Assembly: GCA_973895155.1 (NCBI GenBank)
Contig: OZ316898.1
Coordinates: 20,894,001 to 20,958,000, forward strand
Direction: 5' to 3'
Length of the DNA: 64,000 bases
From: Marsupella aquatica
Taxonomy: Eukaryota; Marchantiophyta
Shown: piece after piece, positions 41,175 through 52,700 of the stretch
Numbering within the stretch: position 1 is the stretch's first letter
Layout of the letters: each line of letters starts with the position of its first letter
The notes under the pieces: generated by a model
The model's database searches: none
What the model saw: only the letters and a program-made list of their open reading frames with translations
Told to the model about the DNA's origin: nothing
Position numbers and translations under genes: made by a program

Positions 41175-41995
41175 GGTATGGGAACTTGAAGGTTTAAAGA
41201 AAAATGTTATTGAAGTCTAAACAGAGGCTTGGCATGACACTGAGGCTCTACATGTGAAGTGTGTAGAGTGGGTCAGAAGGGTCGAGATGGGATGGGGTGC
41301 CGCAGCGAAGAGGCAACGGGTCGAGGTGGGAGCCAACGAGTTGATACTAGGAGGGTGAATGATGCCCATATTGCGAGGGGAGTTTGGGATCAAGGCCACT
41401 GCACTATCCGGGCTCCGGATGATTTCAGGTTTACAGATTTGCGGAGATTGATTTCCTTCGTATTCTCATTCCTTTGTATTTTCATGGCAGGCCGATCTGT
41501 ATCAGACACTACTGGTAAAGAGCCCACAGAAAAAACCAGAAAGACCGGACATTCCATGTGGTGGGCTACACAAAACACTTTAGGGTTTACAAGGAACTAT
41601 ATAGATTTCCTTTGTATTATGGTTCCATTTTGAAGACCTGGAGTCAAATTCATCCCTGTAGTTTGAAGGTCCAGCCTGTTCATCTATTGACAGGGCCGCA
41701 CTTCCACCAACAAACGAAACTCATAATCTGACCCGACCTCTTGGTTATATTCCTTCTTCTGGTCGGCGATCATTTTCTAATTTCTCGAGTGTCTCTCCAG
41801 AACACTAATCAAACGTTTTTCGGCACAACTATGATGTCCCTATCCTCTAGACTGATATAGGCGGGACTATATGTTAGCAAGGCACTTGTGGGTGGAAGAA
41901 TTGGGGTGATGCAATTAAAAAGTTTGCTCGCGCGAGTAATTTTTTTCTTGTTTCCTCTCACGCTACAATGACCATAGTGAAGGCAGAATGATGTT
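41175..41995. other. Intergenic stretch
   Basis: No gene that I can support. Confidence 0.35.
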
Positions 41996-41999
41996 GGCG

Positions 42000-44900
42000 A
42001 GCCTGAAGGTTGCTAGGCAGTTCAGTGGTGCCCTTCCACCAGACTTCTTCAACATCATTCTCACCCAAGCAAATTCAAACCAAAAGGAAGAGAGAACAGA
42101 TTAATCTCTCTCAAGACCTTCTAGAGATGAATCTATTTTCTTGAAGTCGGTATCGGCCCAGCAGAAGCAACAGAACATGCTAATCCACTACTCCTTTGCA
42201 GAACTATGCTCCCTTCTGCGTTCACGTCCGCTGTCTATCAGATTTCGGAATTCGATCATACCACCAACGTAGCTAAGTTTCGACTGCAAATACGGTCCAC
42301 TTTCCTGCCTTGTCCGATAGTCCTCGAGGATAGCAGTGTACAGAGCATCATTCCCATTCTCGCGTAAGTTGAGAACTAAAACCCGGAGTAGTTAAAAAGC
42401 ATTTGAGCACGTTTCACGACCTTATCTACGAATCTGCGAAGCTCAGACAGTTGAGTTGCCAATGGATATGTTTTTGGGTTGAATTCGGACTGTCAACTCG
42501 CTTTGAAGCAGAAGAACAGGGCCCCCTTACGAGAATAGAAATGTCTAACCTTCAACCTACATCATTAAGCTGTATAGAATCTGGAATCTGGGAGCGAAAG
42601 TCCCTCTGCAAGTCAATGAACTCTGGAACTGATTGCTTAAAGTTCTATCCTGGTGGAGGTTGTCATCGGCGAATTTTATCTTTATGCCCTTGATTTTACC
42701 GTCTCCTGGCAGCAAAGCGAGCTCCCTTCCTGTACCATGTTCACAGCAAGGCAGCAACTGTATGCAAACCCTTCTTCTAATCTAAAGACAAAATTTGCCG
42801 AAGATATCAAAAGAACTTTCTCCAGATCAAGCCAAGAGCTTTATTTCACGCATCTATGATTTCAACTTCCAAACTGAACTCGCGAAACATTTCTCTTACA
42901 AATTTTCTTTCAGCCAGAAGAGGGCTAGTTACAACCCCAAAGTTGCAGAATCTCAAAATCAATGTTACAGGATTGCAGCAACGAAAACCTGATTGTATCT
43001 GCGCTGCCAGTGAGTACTGCTTTAGAGTCACTTTCCAGCCAGCCCAAAACAGCTTTCAATCTGGGTTCACCAGTAATCACCACAAGAACACATCCCATCT
43101 TTAAAATGGTGGAACCGATTTGCATCCCTCGCAATAATCTCGCGTCCGGTCACCTTAGAAATATACTTGGTTGCTGAGTGGCAATCCGAACACCCCGAAG
43201 GTTCTTACTTACACGAATTGGTTCTCCCCAAGGTAGGTGCATAAGTCCGTAAACAATAGCCAACTTCTCACTATGAGAGCAAAGAGCTAGCTCTTTATCC
43301 TCCTCAGTCATATCATGCAACACAAGCCGGGTATCCGGAATGTAGCCTTCAGCCTTCAGTTTTTCACTCAATTTTTTCAGCTCAGTATAGATCGCCTCCG
43401 CTTCTGGGTGAGATGTATCCCCCACAACAAATTCATGGATCTTGTTATCAACTTCAATCCAGCTACGCCCTGGCTCCTTCCAAACACCTCTCTCTTGCAT
43501 CATAGTCCGCACAGATGACACCTTCTTCCACTTCCCGGCTGCGGCGTAGATATTGGACAGAAGCACATATGTAGAGGCCTTACCGGGCTCCAACTTGAAA
43601 AGCTCGTTAGCGGCCAGTTCGCCCAGCTCCACGTTACCGTAAGTTCGACAAGCCCCAAGCAAAGCTGTCCAAGTTACATCATTTGGTTCGATCGGCATCT
43701 CACTGATGAACTGCTTTGCTTCATATGACATATGATACGAATGTGACAGGACAAGAATCAAACCAGAAGTTCCATTCAAGTCTTCATCACAAAAGCCTCG
43801 TAGCAGGAAATTCACGCAACTATAAATGTCACCGTGGTGCTGGAACAAGAGTTTCTGTTTAAAAGTAGGTACGCATAACGTTGAAATCGCTCTTCAGTCT
43901 CATTACCTGAAGGCCTTGTACAAGAACAATGGCTGATACCCATACCAATCAAACCGGAGGATGAAGGACGAACTCTGCAAATCAAACGTCTTTGTTGAGA
44001 ATGCATTCAAAGCCGTTTGATCACATCATAATCCAACAATGACATCCATACAAAATTAATCATACCTGGCTGTGGAGTGTAGCCTAAAGTGGTCCATATC
44101 CAAAATTTCCATCTAGTCAGATCAGTTCCCGTGCCGGGAATAGAGAGCTTAATGGCACAGTTGTGAGAAATATGATCTTACCCTGTTTGAGAAACGTTCA
44201 AATCAGTCTGAGTAGTACAATCTTGCAGAGCGCTCAAATTTCAAATCTCATCTTTCTTCCCCTTAGACTAAGGAAAGAAAATTCACTACGCGAAGGCTCT
44301 GTTGGGGAAACCTTGCCCGGACAGAGGAATCTCAGCTCAACTTAGCAGTAGCAGTCTCTTCTCCAGGATCACGTCCTCCTTCATTAAGAATTTAGAACTA
44401 AGAAGTGCTGTACTCTTCTAAGAATTATCCCAGCTTTGCAATCAAAACTTGAGAATCAAAAAGTATGAGAATTCAAATCCCAAAGCACTCACCACCATAC
44501 CTGCACATTGCCCTCTGAAAAAGTTTGCCGCGAGTGCTTTTGTTTATTATCGCCCTCCAAGAAAGTTTGCCGCAAGTGCTCTTGTTTATTATCCCCTCCA
44601 AGAAAGAACCCTTTCCAACGGAATTGTCCTGCATACCAAACGAAAAATTGACGACATTTCTCCAAAGAAGAAGTTGTGAACAAGTGATATTCATATGCAG
44701 AGCGTGTAAGTTGCAAATTGTTCAGGCTCGACAATTCTTTCAGAACAAGAAATTGAAGCAAGTGGGAACAAAATTGATCGACGTTGTGATGGGCAATAAA
44801 AGAAGCTCGTAACCGGAGACATCTTTTAAAGTTTGACATGTCTGAAAATAGAGGCAAATGCACATAATTGCAGGCAGCAGGAGACGTCATCCAAGAATTG

Positions 44901-45246
44901 AGCAGAAATAGAACCAGGATGGGGAGACGAAAAAGGTTCAAGGGGTGAAACAGAGATTCTGTCCCGCTTCCTTGGGCACTAAGAGTTGAGTAGTATTGTT
45001 GCCCAGCACTTTAGGGTTGAAACGCAGAAGAACATCGAGTATAGCTAGGGCCTCCCTAGGAATTCTCTGCCCAAAGGACATCGCGAGAGGCCGTGTAAAA
45101 TTGGTACCGCGAACCTAACATGGATCATTGGATTCGTCAGCATGCAGCTACACACAGCTCCCCGACCAGCAACTAAAGCGACATTAAATAATGAGTTACG
45201 ACGAGTAATTCGTAGCAGATTGTGAATTCTGCAAGCATTGTTAGCT
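42000..45246 (-). repeat. PPR segmental duplication, copy B (internally deleted)
   Basis: The 3' flank (from TTCAACATCATTCTCACC at about 42,047) and the 5' flank (to GATTGTGAATTCTGCAAG...GTTAGCT at 45,246) align with copy C (49,790-56,908) in the same orientation. About 4 kb of the coding array present in copy C is missing here. Confidence 0.8.
43150..43725 (-). pseudogene. DYW PPR C-terminal fragment (copy B)
   Basis: Only the end of the S2 motif, E1/E2 and most of DYW remain: EAKQFISEMPIEPNDVTWTALLGACRTYG, YVLLSNIYAAAGKWKKV, PGRSWIEVDNK, HSEKLAIVYGL. A one-base loss after SKNLR changes CSDCH to a wrong frame, so the zinc Cys pair and the terminal DYW tripeptide are lost. Upstream, the frame joins non-PPR sequence that corresponds to the 5' region of copy C, revealing a large deletion with its junction at about 43,726-43,775. 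All PPR motifs that would bind RNA are gone. Confidence 0.9.
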
Positions 45247-46124
45247 TGCGACATCCCGGGATTTGGGATAGCCACCGGGGATCTCCTTGGATTCATGTAG
45301 GAACCTTGGTGGCGAGGAGGAGGAACCCTGAGAGGTGGCATTATTAAACCTGATCTGTCACTCGAAATTTCTCGCACAAACCTCGATCTGTCACTTGGAA
45401 TTCAGCTGAACTGAGCCCAGCTAACTGAGCCGAACTGCGCTATTGCAAATCCGAACTGCGATTCGACTGGGGATTGAATGCCAACAGTTTCCTCAAAGCA
45501 GTAGTGCCGCTGATCCAATAGAGTTGAGGTAAACGAAGAGATCTGACCGCACATGATAACCTGAGGATTCTCAAAAGCCACAACTATGTGCATCACTCCG
45601 AGAATACATCCACACTTCACGACTCTTCAATTGTCTCAAGACCCGATCGCCACGGCAACCCATTCAAAATGTTTTATGAGGAAAGCCTGATGGTTTTGGG
45701 TTGTGAGGGTGGTGCGTGGACAGTTCGGGTTCAGGCGACCAAGGGTGAAGGGTTTGAGGGTTCAAGGTTGTCAGGGTTGTGCGTGGACAGTTCGGGTTCA
45801 AGGTCACCTAATGCAGTGTTCAAGGTGGAGGGTTGTGGGTGGACAGTTTGGATTGAGGTGACGAAGGGTGGAGGTTGGGGTCACTCTGATGCGAGCGGAG
45901 CGTCGCTTATACTGCGATTTGGGTGAAATACGCAGAAACTAGTCATCAAACTGCATAGATTAGCAACACGATGGGAATTAGGGCAATCATGGCAGTTAGA
46001 ATAGGAGTAGGTTAGTTAAGTAATAAATTAATTAAGGACGCAAAGCCCAGGGCAGGACACCTGAAGGACGTCATGACTACGCCCGTACTTAGTGGCCGTC
46101 ACTATCAAACCCGACTGAGGTTTG
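45247..46124. other. Intergenic stretch with short internal repeats
   Basis: No gene supported. At 45,700-45,870 the phrase GTGCGTGGACAGTTCGGGTTCA and variants recur three times, spaced about 70 bp apart. Confidence 0.4.
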
Positions 46125-46500
46125 TTTGTTTTTTTATCTTGAATGGAGTACTTTATTTAAAAGGAGAAGTAAAACCCAATAAAAAATGGGAGTAACACAG
46201 GCCAGACCCAAGACGAGTCACAGACCAACCGCAACACCAAGACCGAACACATTCAGCCAAGTGAGCAAAGGCCAAACAGGAGAAAAAGTGGAAAGCCACT
46301 AAACCGGCACCACTAACTACCAGCTAAGAAAAAACAGAGCACAAGCAAAACCGAGGGCAAAACTCAGACCAAAGCAACAAGGAGAGGCCCAGTAATAACT
46401 GACACCTGGCCTACTGCACTTCAGCGAAAAACCACAATGAGAGGGCTCTTCCAACTGTCAACCACTAACTACCAGCCCCACCCAAAAAGCCAAACATGCT

Positions 46501-47368
46501 TCAAGGTGGGTCAAATAACCACAGCGGAGTATACTCCACAATGAACAATCCATCAATGATCCGGAATAAGCCACCATCTCTCCCAAAGTCACAAATCATA
46601 CGCCCTCTAAGCTCCTGTCCCCCAAGAATAGGAGAATCACAAAGTTTTAAGCGACTAGAACTCTGAAGCCAAGCTAGTTTCATGTTTAATCTGAGTTCCC
46701 TCCAGATTTTGATCTGAATTCCTACTTCTGTGATTCTAGTCTGTTCCTTTTCTAGAGAACATCTAGCCTTCCACAAATTCCAGTTCGTAATCCCTCTGAG
46801 CAGCTGCCAGAGCTTAAGTGGAATACAAGTACCCGTATGGGATAATGGTGCACGGATAATCGCCTGTGCAGCCGTCAGAGAGAACCGTGAATTCTCAATC
46901 ACCACTGCAGCAACTTTATAACCCAATTCCAGATCTTCTGAGAGTCCACACTACTCCATTGGCAGTGGATTGAGTCCTCATGCCAATCACCTTCAATCGT
47001 CCACACCACCATACAGCATCATTTCTAGAAAAAGGAATAACTACACCATTATCATCCTTACGAGTAGATCGCCTCCCAATGAAGTGTTTGGTTGCGAAAA
47101 CCCTGTGTGCAATCTGCCATACGAAGAAGTTCACCTTCATCTCCCGATATGGGTTCCAGATATTTCTCCAAATAGTCATGTCATTAGGCACCATGCTTAA
47201 CTCATTCCTCCACTTCTGCAACCCAATTATCTCTGACTTCTCCCGGAGCTGAACCAATTGCCTTATACTAGCCGTCAACGCATGAAAGAAATCTTTTCCA
47301 TCCTGCCATAGGAATTGATGAGTAACCCCTACAATTTCATGAAAAGAACCTTTCAAGCCTAATCCCAT
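46501..47368 (-). pseudogene. LINE ORF2 C-terminal region (zf-RVT)
   Basis: Two frames join here. The first has MTIWRNIWNPYREMKVNFFVWQIAHRVFATKHFIGRR, the zf-RVT-type segment found after plant LINE RTs. The second ends in LLRGITNWNLWKARC. A frameshift near 46,930 separates them. Confidence 0.75.
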
Positions 47369-47642
47369 CTTATGTGTACTCCAATCCTTTACTTATTAAA
47401 AACCCACGAGTAGTCCTCACAACCCCATGTATGAATGGACATTTCCTTAATCCGTGATTGTAGCAGAATCTGTAGCGGATGATGCCCCTTAGAAATTGCA
47501 AACATAATAAACCTAGCCAATGCCGCCACCTGGTGTTCCATTGCAATCAACCCCACACCTCCTTCTGATTTCTTCTTGGAGAGAGTTCAAAAATCCATCC
47601 GATGCTGAGCTGAAGTATCTTGACCTGCCCAAAGAAAATTAA

Positions 47643-49159
47643 TCAGCTCCATTTTAATGTTGTGCAACTTCCGGTCCGATCCACACAGAGAATCAATAAG
47701 AACCATAATGATCCCATCAAGATATGGTTAACCACCAGCACCCTGGCCATGAAAGAAAGCTGCTTCAACCCAGCTTGAATCATTTTCTTCTCCAGTAATA
47801 ATCTGAGTGATTGTACTGTATTAGCGCTATCAATCCCTTCCACCCCAAACAGGAAACCAAGAAGAGTGCAGTAATTTTCTAGGCCTTCCCATTTCCATTT
47901 CAAATCAAGCAATTCAATAGGGATCGGATCGTTGCTCAATAGAATTGCCATGGCTTCATCCCAGTTGCACTCTAAACCAGATGCCTTAGCAAACGTTTGA
48001 AACACTTCTTGACAGATATCGATATTCTTTCTCTCTCCGTTAATGATGATAGTCGTGTTATCTGCATAGAATTGTTGGGCAAGATGCAGTCCAACCTTCT
48101 TGAATTTGATCCATTCCAACATACCCGAAGATGTCTTCTTAGTCATCAGACAGTCCAGCCCCTGAATAGCAATAATGAAAAAAAGCGTCGATATTGGACA
48201 TCCTTGCCTCACCGATCTAGTGATCTGAAAAGACTTCAATGCCTTCCCATTGATCACAATTGCCAATGATGCATTCTCCGTAATTGCCCTAAAAAATCTC
48301 AGGAAATTCTCACCAAAGTCCAATCTGATCAGCATCTTTTCGATAAACACCCATTCAACACTATCAAATGCCTTCACCACATCCAGTTTGAGACACGCAT
48401 ACAGGTCTGGTTCACACATAGCTTGTGCTACCATCTCATTGGTTAATAGAAGAGTGTGGTGCATCGATCTGCCCGACAGATAAGCATATTGTTGTGACGA
48501 TATGATTTTAACCAGCACTCTTATTAACCGCATTTGAAATGCCTTTGTACCCACCTTATAGCTCACTGTTAACAGAGAAATGGGCCTCTTATTTTCGATA
48601 CAACACTCATCTCCTTTTTTCTTCATAAGAATGATTAACCCTTTGAGAAAGTTATTGCTGAACCGGCCCTGAGCAATACCAAGTTGAAGGACTTTTAACA
48701 ATAAGGGACCCAACTCTTCCCATAACGCTATGAAAAACTCCATTGACACTCCATCATGCCCTGGAGCTTTGAGTTTTCAAGAGCTTTAGTCGCCAGAAAG
48801 ATTTTTGCCAGTGAGAGATCTGCTTCCAATAGCCATTTCTCTTCCTGCAAAATTCGCTCATGCACATTTCCCAAAATACAGTTCAGCTCTGCTTCAGAAG
48901 GACGGTGTTTAGAAGCCATAAGATTATAAAATTCCGTGGCTATTTTTGCCATATCCACCCAGTCACTCTGCATCTGCAGATCTGCATCATATAGCCCTTT
49001 CAATTCCATAGACGCCACCCTTGACTTAAAAGAATTGAATTGTAACTTTGGGTGCATTGCAAGATTGAGTACTACCAAAGGAGGCAAAAAAGTCTCCAGT
49101 ACTTTCATTAATCCAAGGACTGCCAACGACCAAGACAAGATTAGCACATCTAAAGTCAA
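47643..49159 (-). pseudogene. LINE reverse transcriptase
   Basis: Motifs in order: GLIILMKKKGDE, NKRPISLLTVSYKVGTKAFQMRL, QQYAYLSGRSMHHTLLL, CLKLDVVKAFDSVEWVF (first Asp), SVRQGCPISTLFFIIAIQGL and FYADNTTIII. The last should be YADD; the second Asp is Asn here (AAC), which should abolish polymerase activity. The upstream frame (49,159-48,728) carries KEKW-type linker sequence preceding RT and is shifted relative to the RT frame. Further on, GFLFGVEG and MARVLVVNHILMGSLWF match the thumb region. Confidence 0.9.
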
Positions 49160-49170
49160 AAAGGACTTAA

Positions 49171-49780
49171 AAAATCAAATGCATATTAGACGCATTCATC
49201 AGTATTTCAGCTCCCGAGGTAACCCTTTCTTGTCCCAACTGTAAGTTATGAGCGAAGGACAACCGGTTCTCTAGGAGAGTGGTGAGGCTATTAGTTCTGC
49301 GTGGAGGACTTTTCAAAAACAAGGAGTCAAAGTCCTTTGGGGAAACTCCTTTTCTGTCCTGACGTGTAATTTATAGTGGACATTGGAAGCCAACACGGAC
49401 TACTGTAGCTTGGACAAACGAGATCGTTCTTGGAGATGAATTACCTTAGGACACAAGGAATGGAAAGGTAGGAGGTAATGCTGAGGCGTCTGGGGCACCA
49501 ACGAAGGCTAGTTCCGCTTAATCAGTCAAATAGCCAGGCAACAGCAACACCAAATCAAAAGGAGCCAAAACCAGATCCTGAGTTTGAAGCAACAGTGGAG
49601 ACTTCACCACAAGACGATGATACGTGGTTGGGCTCAAAGCATTCCAGTGGATTTGCAGATGCAGTAGGGTTTTGCCTCATCGGCCATTTCCACACTTGCT
49701 AGCAAAAATTCCTGTTTGCTCGCATCATACAATACCTCATTGATTGATTGCTGCCTGGACTGATTACGTTAGTTCAAAGG
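49171..49780. other. Intergenic stretch
   Basis: A 74-codon frame (49,478-49,702) is present but resembles nothing I know. No gene called. Confidence 0.3.
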
Positions 49781-49789
49781 AAGAATGGT

Positions 49790-52700
49790 GTCCTTCCACC
49801 ACACATCTTCAACATCATTCTCACCTAAGCAAATTCAAACCAAAAAGAAGAGATAACAGATTAATCTCTCTTAAGACCTCCTTCTCCAAGATGAATCGAT
49901 TTTCTTGAGGTAGGCATGGGCCCAGCAGAAGCAACAGACACATGCTAATCCACTATTCCTTGCAGAACTGTGCTCCTTCTCCGTTCACTTGCACTGTCTA
50001 TGAGCTTGCAGATTTCTATCATGCCTCAACGTAGCAACATTTCTACTGCGAATACAGCCCACTTTCCTGCCTTGTCCGTTGACCCTTGACGATAGCAGTG
50101 TACAGTGCATCATTCTCATTCTCACATAATTTGAGGACTTACTCCTTCTCTAAAGCCGGAGTAGTTAACATGCTTTAGAGCACCTTTCACGACCTTATCT
50201 TGTGAATCTGCGAAGCTCAGAACAGTTGAGTTGCGGATGGAACTTCATATTGGTTGAATTCAACTGTCGACGACTAAGTTCGAAGCAGAAGAACACGGCT
50301 ACCTTCCTAGAATTGAATTGTCTAGTCTCCCACCTACATCATCAAGCTGTATCAGATCTGAACACATCCATACTCTGGGAGCCAAGGCTTTCTCTCCAAG
50401 TCAATTAACTCTAAAACTGATTGCTTAAAGTTTTATGATAGTGGAGGTTGCCATCAGCGAATTTTATCTTCATGCCCTTGATTTTACCGTCTCATGTCAG
50501 CAAAGTGAGTTCCCTTCCAGTACTATGTTCATGGCAAGGCAGCTACTGTATGCAAACCCTTCTTCTAATCTAACAACAAAATGTAACGAAGAAATCAAAC
50601 AAACTTTCTACATAGCAGGCTAAGAGCTTGATTTCACGGATCTACGATTTCGACTCTCCACTAAACTCGCGTAACATTTCTCTTACATGAACAGGTCTTT
50701 CAGCCAGAAGAGTGCTACTTACAACTCCTAATTGCAGAATCTCAAATTAATGTTACAAAATTGCAGCAACGAAAATCTGACCTGTATCTGCACAGCCAGC
50801 GAGTACTGCTTTAGAGTCACTTTCCAGCTAGCCCAACACAGCTTTCAGTCTGGATTCACCAGTAATCACCACAAGAACACATTCCATCTTTGAAATGGTG
50901 GAACCGATTTGCATCCCTCGCAATAATCTCGCGTCCGGTCACCTTAGAGATATACTTGGTTGCTGAGTGGCAATCCGAACACACCCGAAGGTTCTTACTT
51001 ACACGAATTGGTTCTCCCCAAGGTAGGTGCATGAGACCGTAAACAATAGCCAACTTCTCACTATGAGAGCAAAGAGCTAGCTCTTTATCCTCCTCATTCA
51101 TATCATGCAACACAAGCTGGGTATCCGGAATGTAGCCTTCAGCCTTCAGTTTTTCACTCAATTTTTTCAGCTCAGTATAGATCGCCTCCGCTTCTGGGTG
51201 AGATGTATCCCCCACAACAAATTCATGGATCTTGTTATCAACTTCAATCCAGCTACGCCCTGGCTCCTTCCAAACACCTCTCTCTTGCATCATAGTCCGC
51301 ACAGATGACACCTTCTTCCACTTCCCGGCTGCCGCGTAGATATTGGACAGAAGCACATATGTAGAGGCCTTACCGGGCTCCAACTTGAAAAGCTCGTTAG
51401 CGGCCAGTTCGCCTAGCTCCACGTTACCGTAAGTTCGACAAGCCCCAAGCAAAGCTGTCCAAGTTACATCATTTGGTTCGATCGGCATCTCACTGATGAA
51501 CTGCTGTGCTTCCTCCAAGTGTCCCGCCCGCCCAAGAATATCCACCATGAGGTTATAGTGAACAACAGTACGCTCGATACCATAATCTTGCGTCATAGCT
51601 GAAAAGATTCTACGGCCATCATCAACAAGGCCTCCATGAGAACACGCTGACAACACAGCTATAAATGACGTCTCGATGGGCTTCACATGGTCTGCATTCA
51701 TTTTTCTGAAAAGTTCCAGGGCTTCATGCCCATGTCCGTGTTGTGCAAGTCCACCGATCATTATGTTCCACGTGATTACATCGCGTTTCCCGAGTCTGTC
51801 AAAAACTTGTTGGGCGTCATCTATACTGCCACTCTTTGCATACATGTGAACGAGTGCGTTGCCCACACGCACATCCGACTCCAGTCCGGCTTTGCTTGCG
51901 TGGCCATGAACCTCCTTCACCCACTTCAAAGCCCCCGCACTTGCAGATGCATTCAGGATGCTCAGATAAGTAATTGCATCTGGTTCGAACCCTTCCAGTC
52001 TCATTTGGAGAAACAATCGATATGCTTCATACCCAGATCCATGTTGTGCAAGTCCCCCAATCATGGTAGTCCATGTGACAACATCACGTTTTTCCATTCT
52101 GTCGAAAACCAGTCGGGCATCATCTATACTCCCACTCTTTGCATACATGTGAATGAGTGCATTGCCGACACGCACATCCGACTCCAGTCCGACTTTGCTA
52201 GCGTGGCCATGAACCTCCTTCACCCACTCCAAAGCCCCCGCACTTGCAGATGCATTCAGGATGCTCAGATAAGTGATTGCATCTGGTTCAAAGCCTTCCC
52301 GTCTCATTTGGAGAAACAACCGATATGCTTCATGCCCACATCCATGTTGTGCAAGTGCTCCTATCATTACATTCCATGTGACTGCATTGCGTTTCTCCAT
52401 TCTGTCAAAAACCAGTCGGGCATCATCTATACTGCCACTCTTTGCATACATGTGAATGAGTGCACTGCCCACACGCAACTCCGACTCCAGTCCGGCTTTG
52501 CTAGCGTGGCCATGAACCTCCTTCACCCACTCCAAAGCCCCAGCACTTGTAGATGCATTCAGGATGCTCAGATAAGTGATTGCATCTGGTTCGAAGCCTT
52601 CCAGTCTCATTTGGAGAAACAATCGATATGCTTCATACCCAGATCCATGTTGTGCAAGTCCCCCAATCATGGTATTCCATGTGACAACATCACGTTTCTC

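Larger units (their letters stand above)
46125..49170 (-). mobile_element. 5'-truncated LINE (L1-like), inactive
   Basis: The minus strand carries the pre-RT region, the RT domain, the zf-RVT region and a C-terminal segment. The 3' end (left) is an A-rich tail, GATAAAAAAACAAACAAACC on the minus strand, at about 46,130. The endonuclease domain is absent, so it is 5' truncated as usual for LINEs. It lies between PPR copies B and C. Confidence 0.85.
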
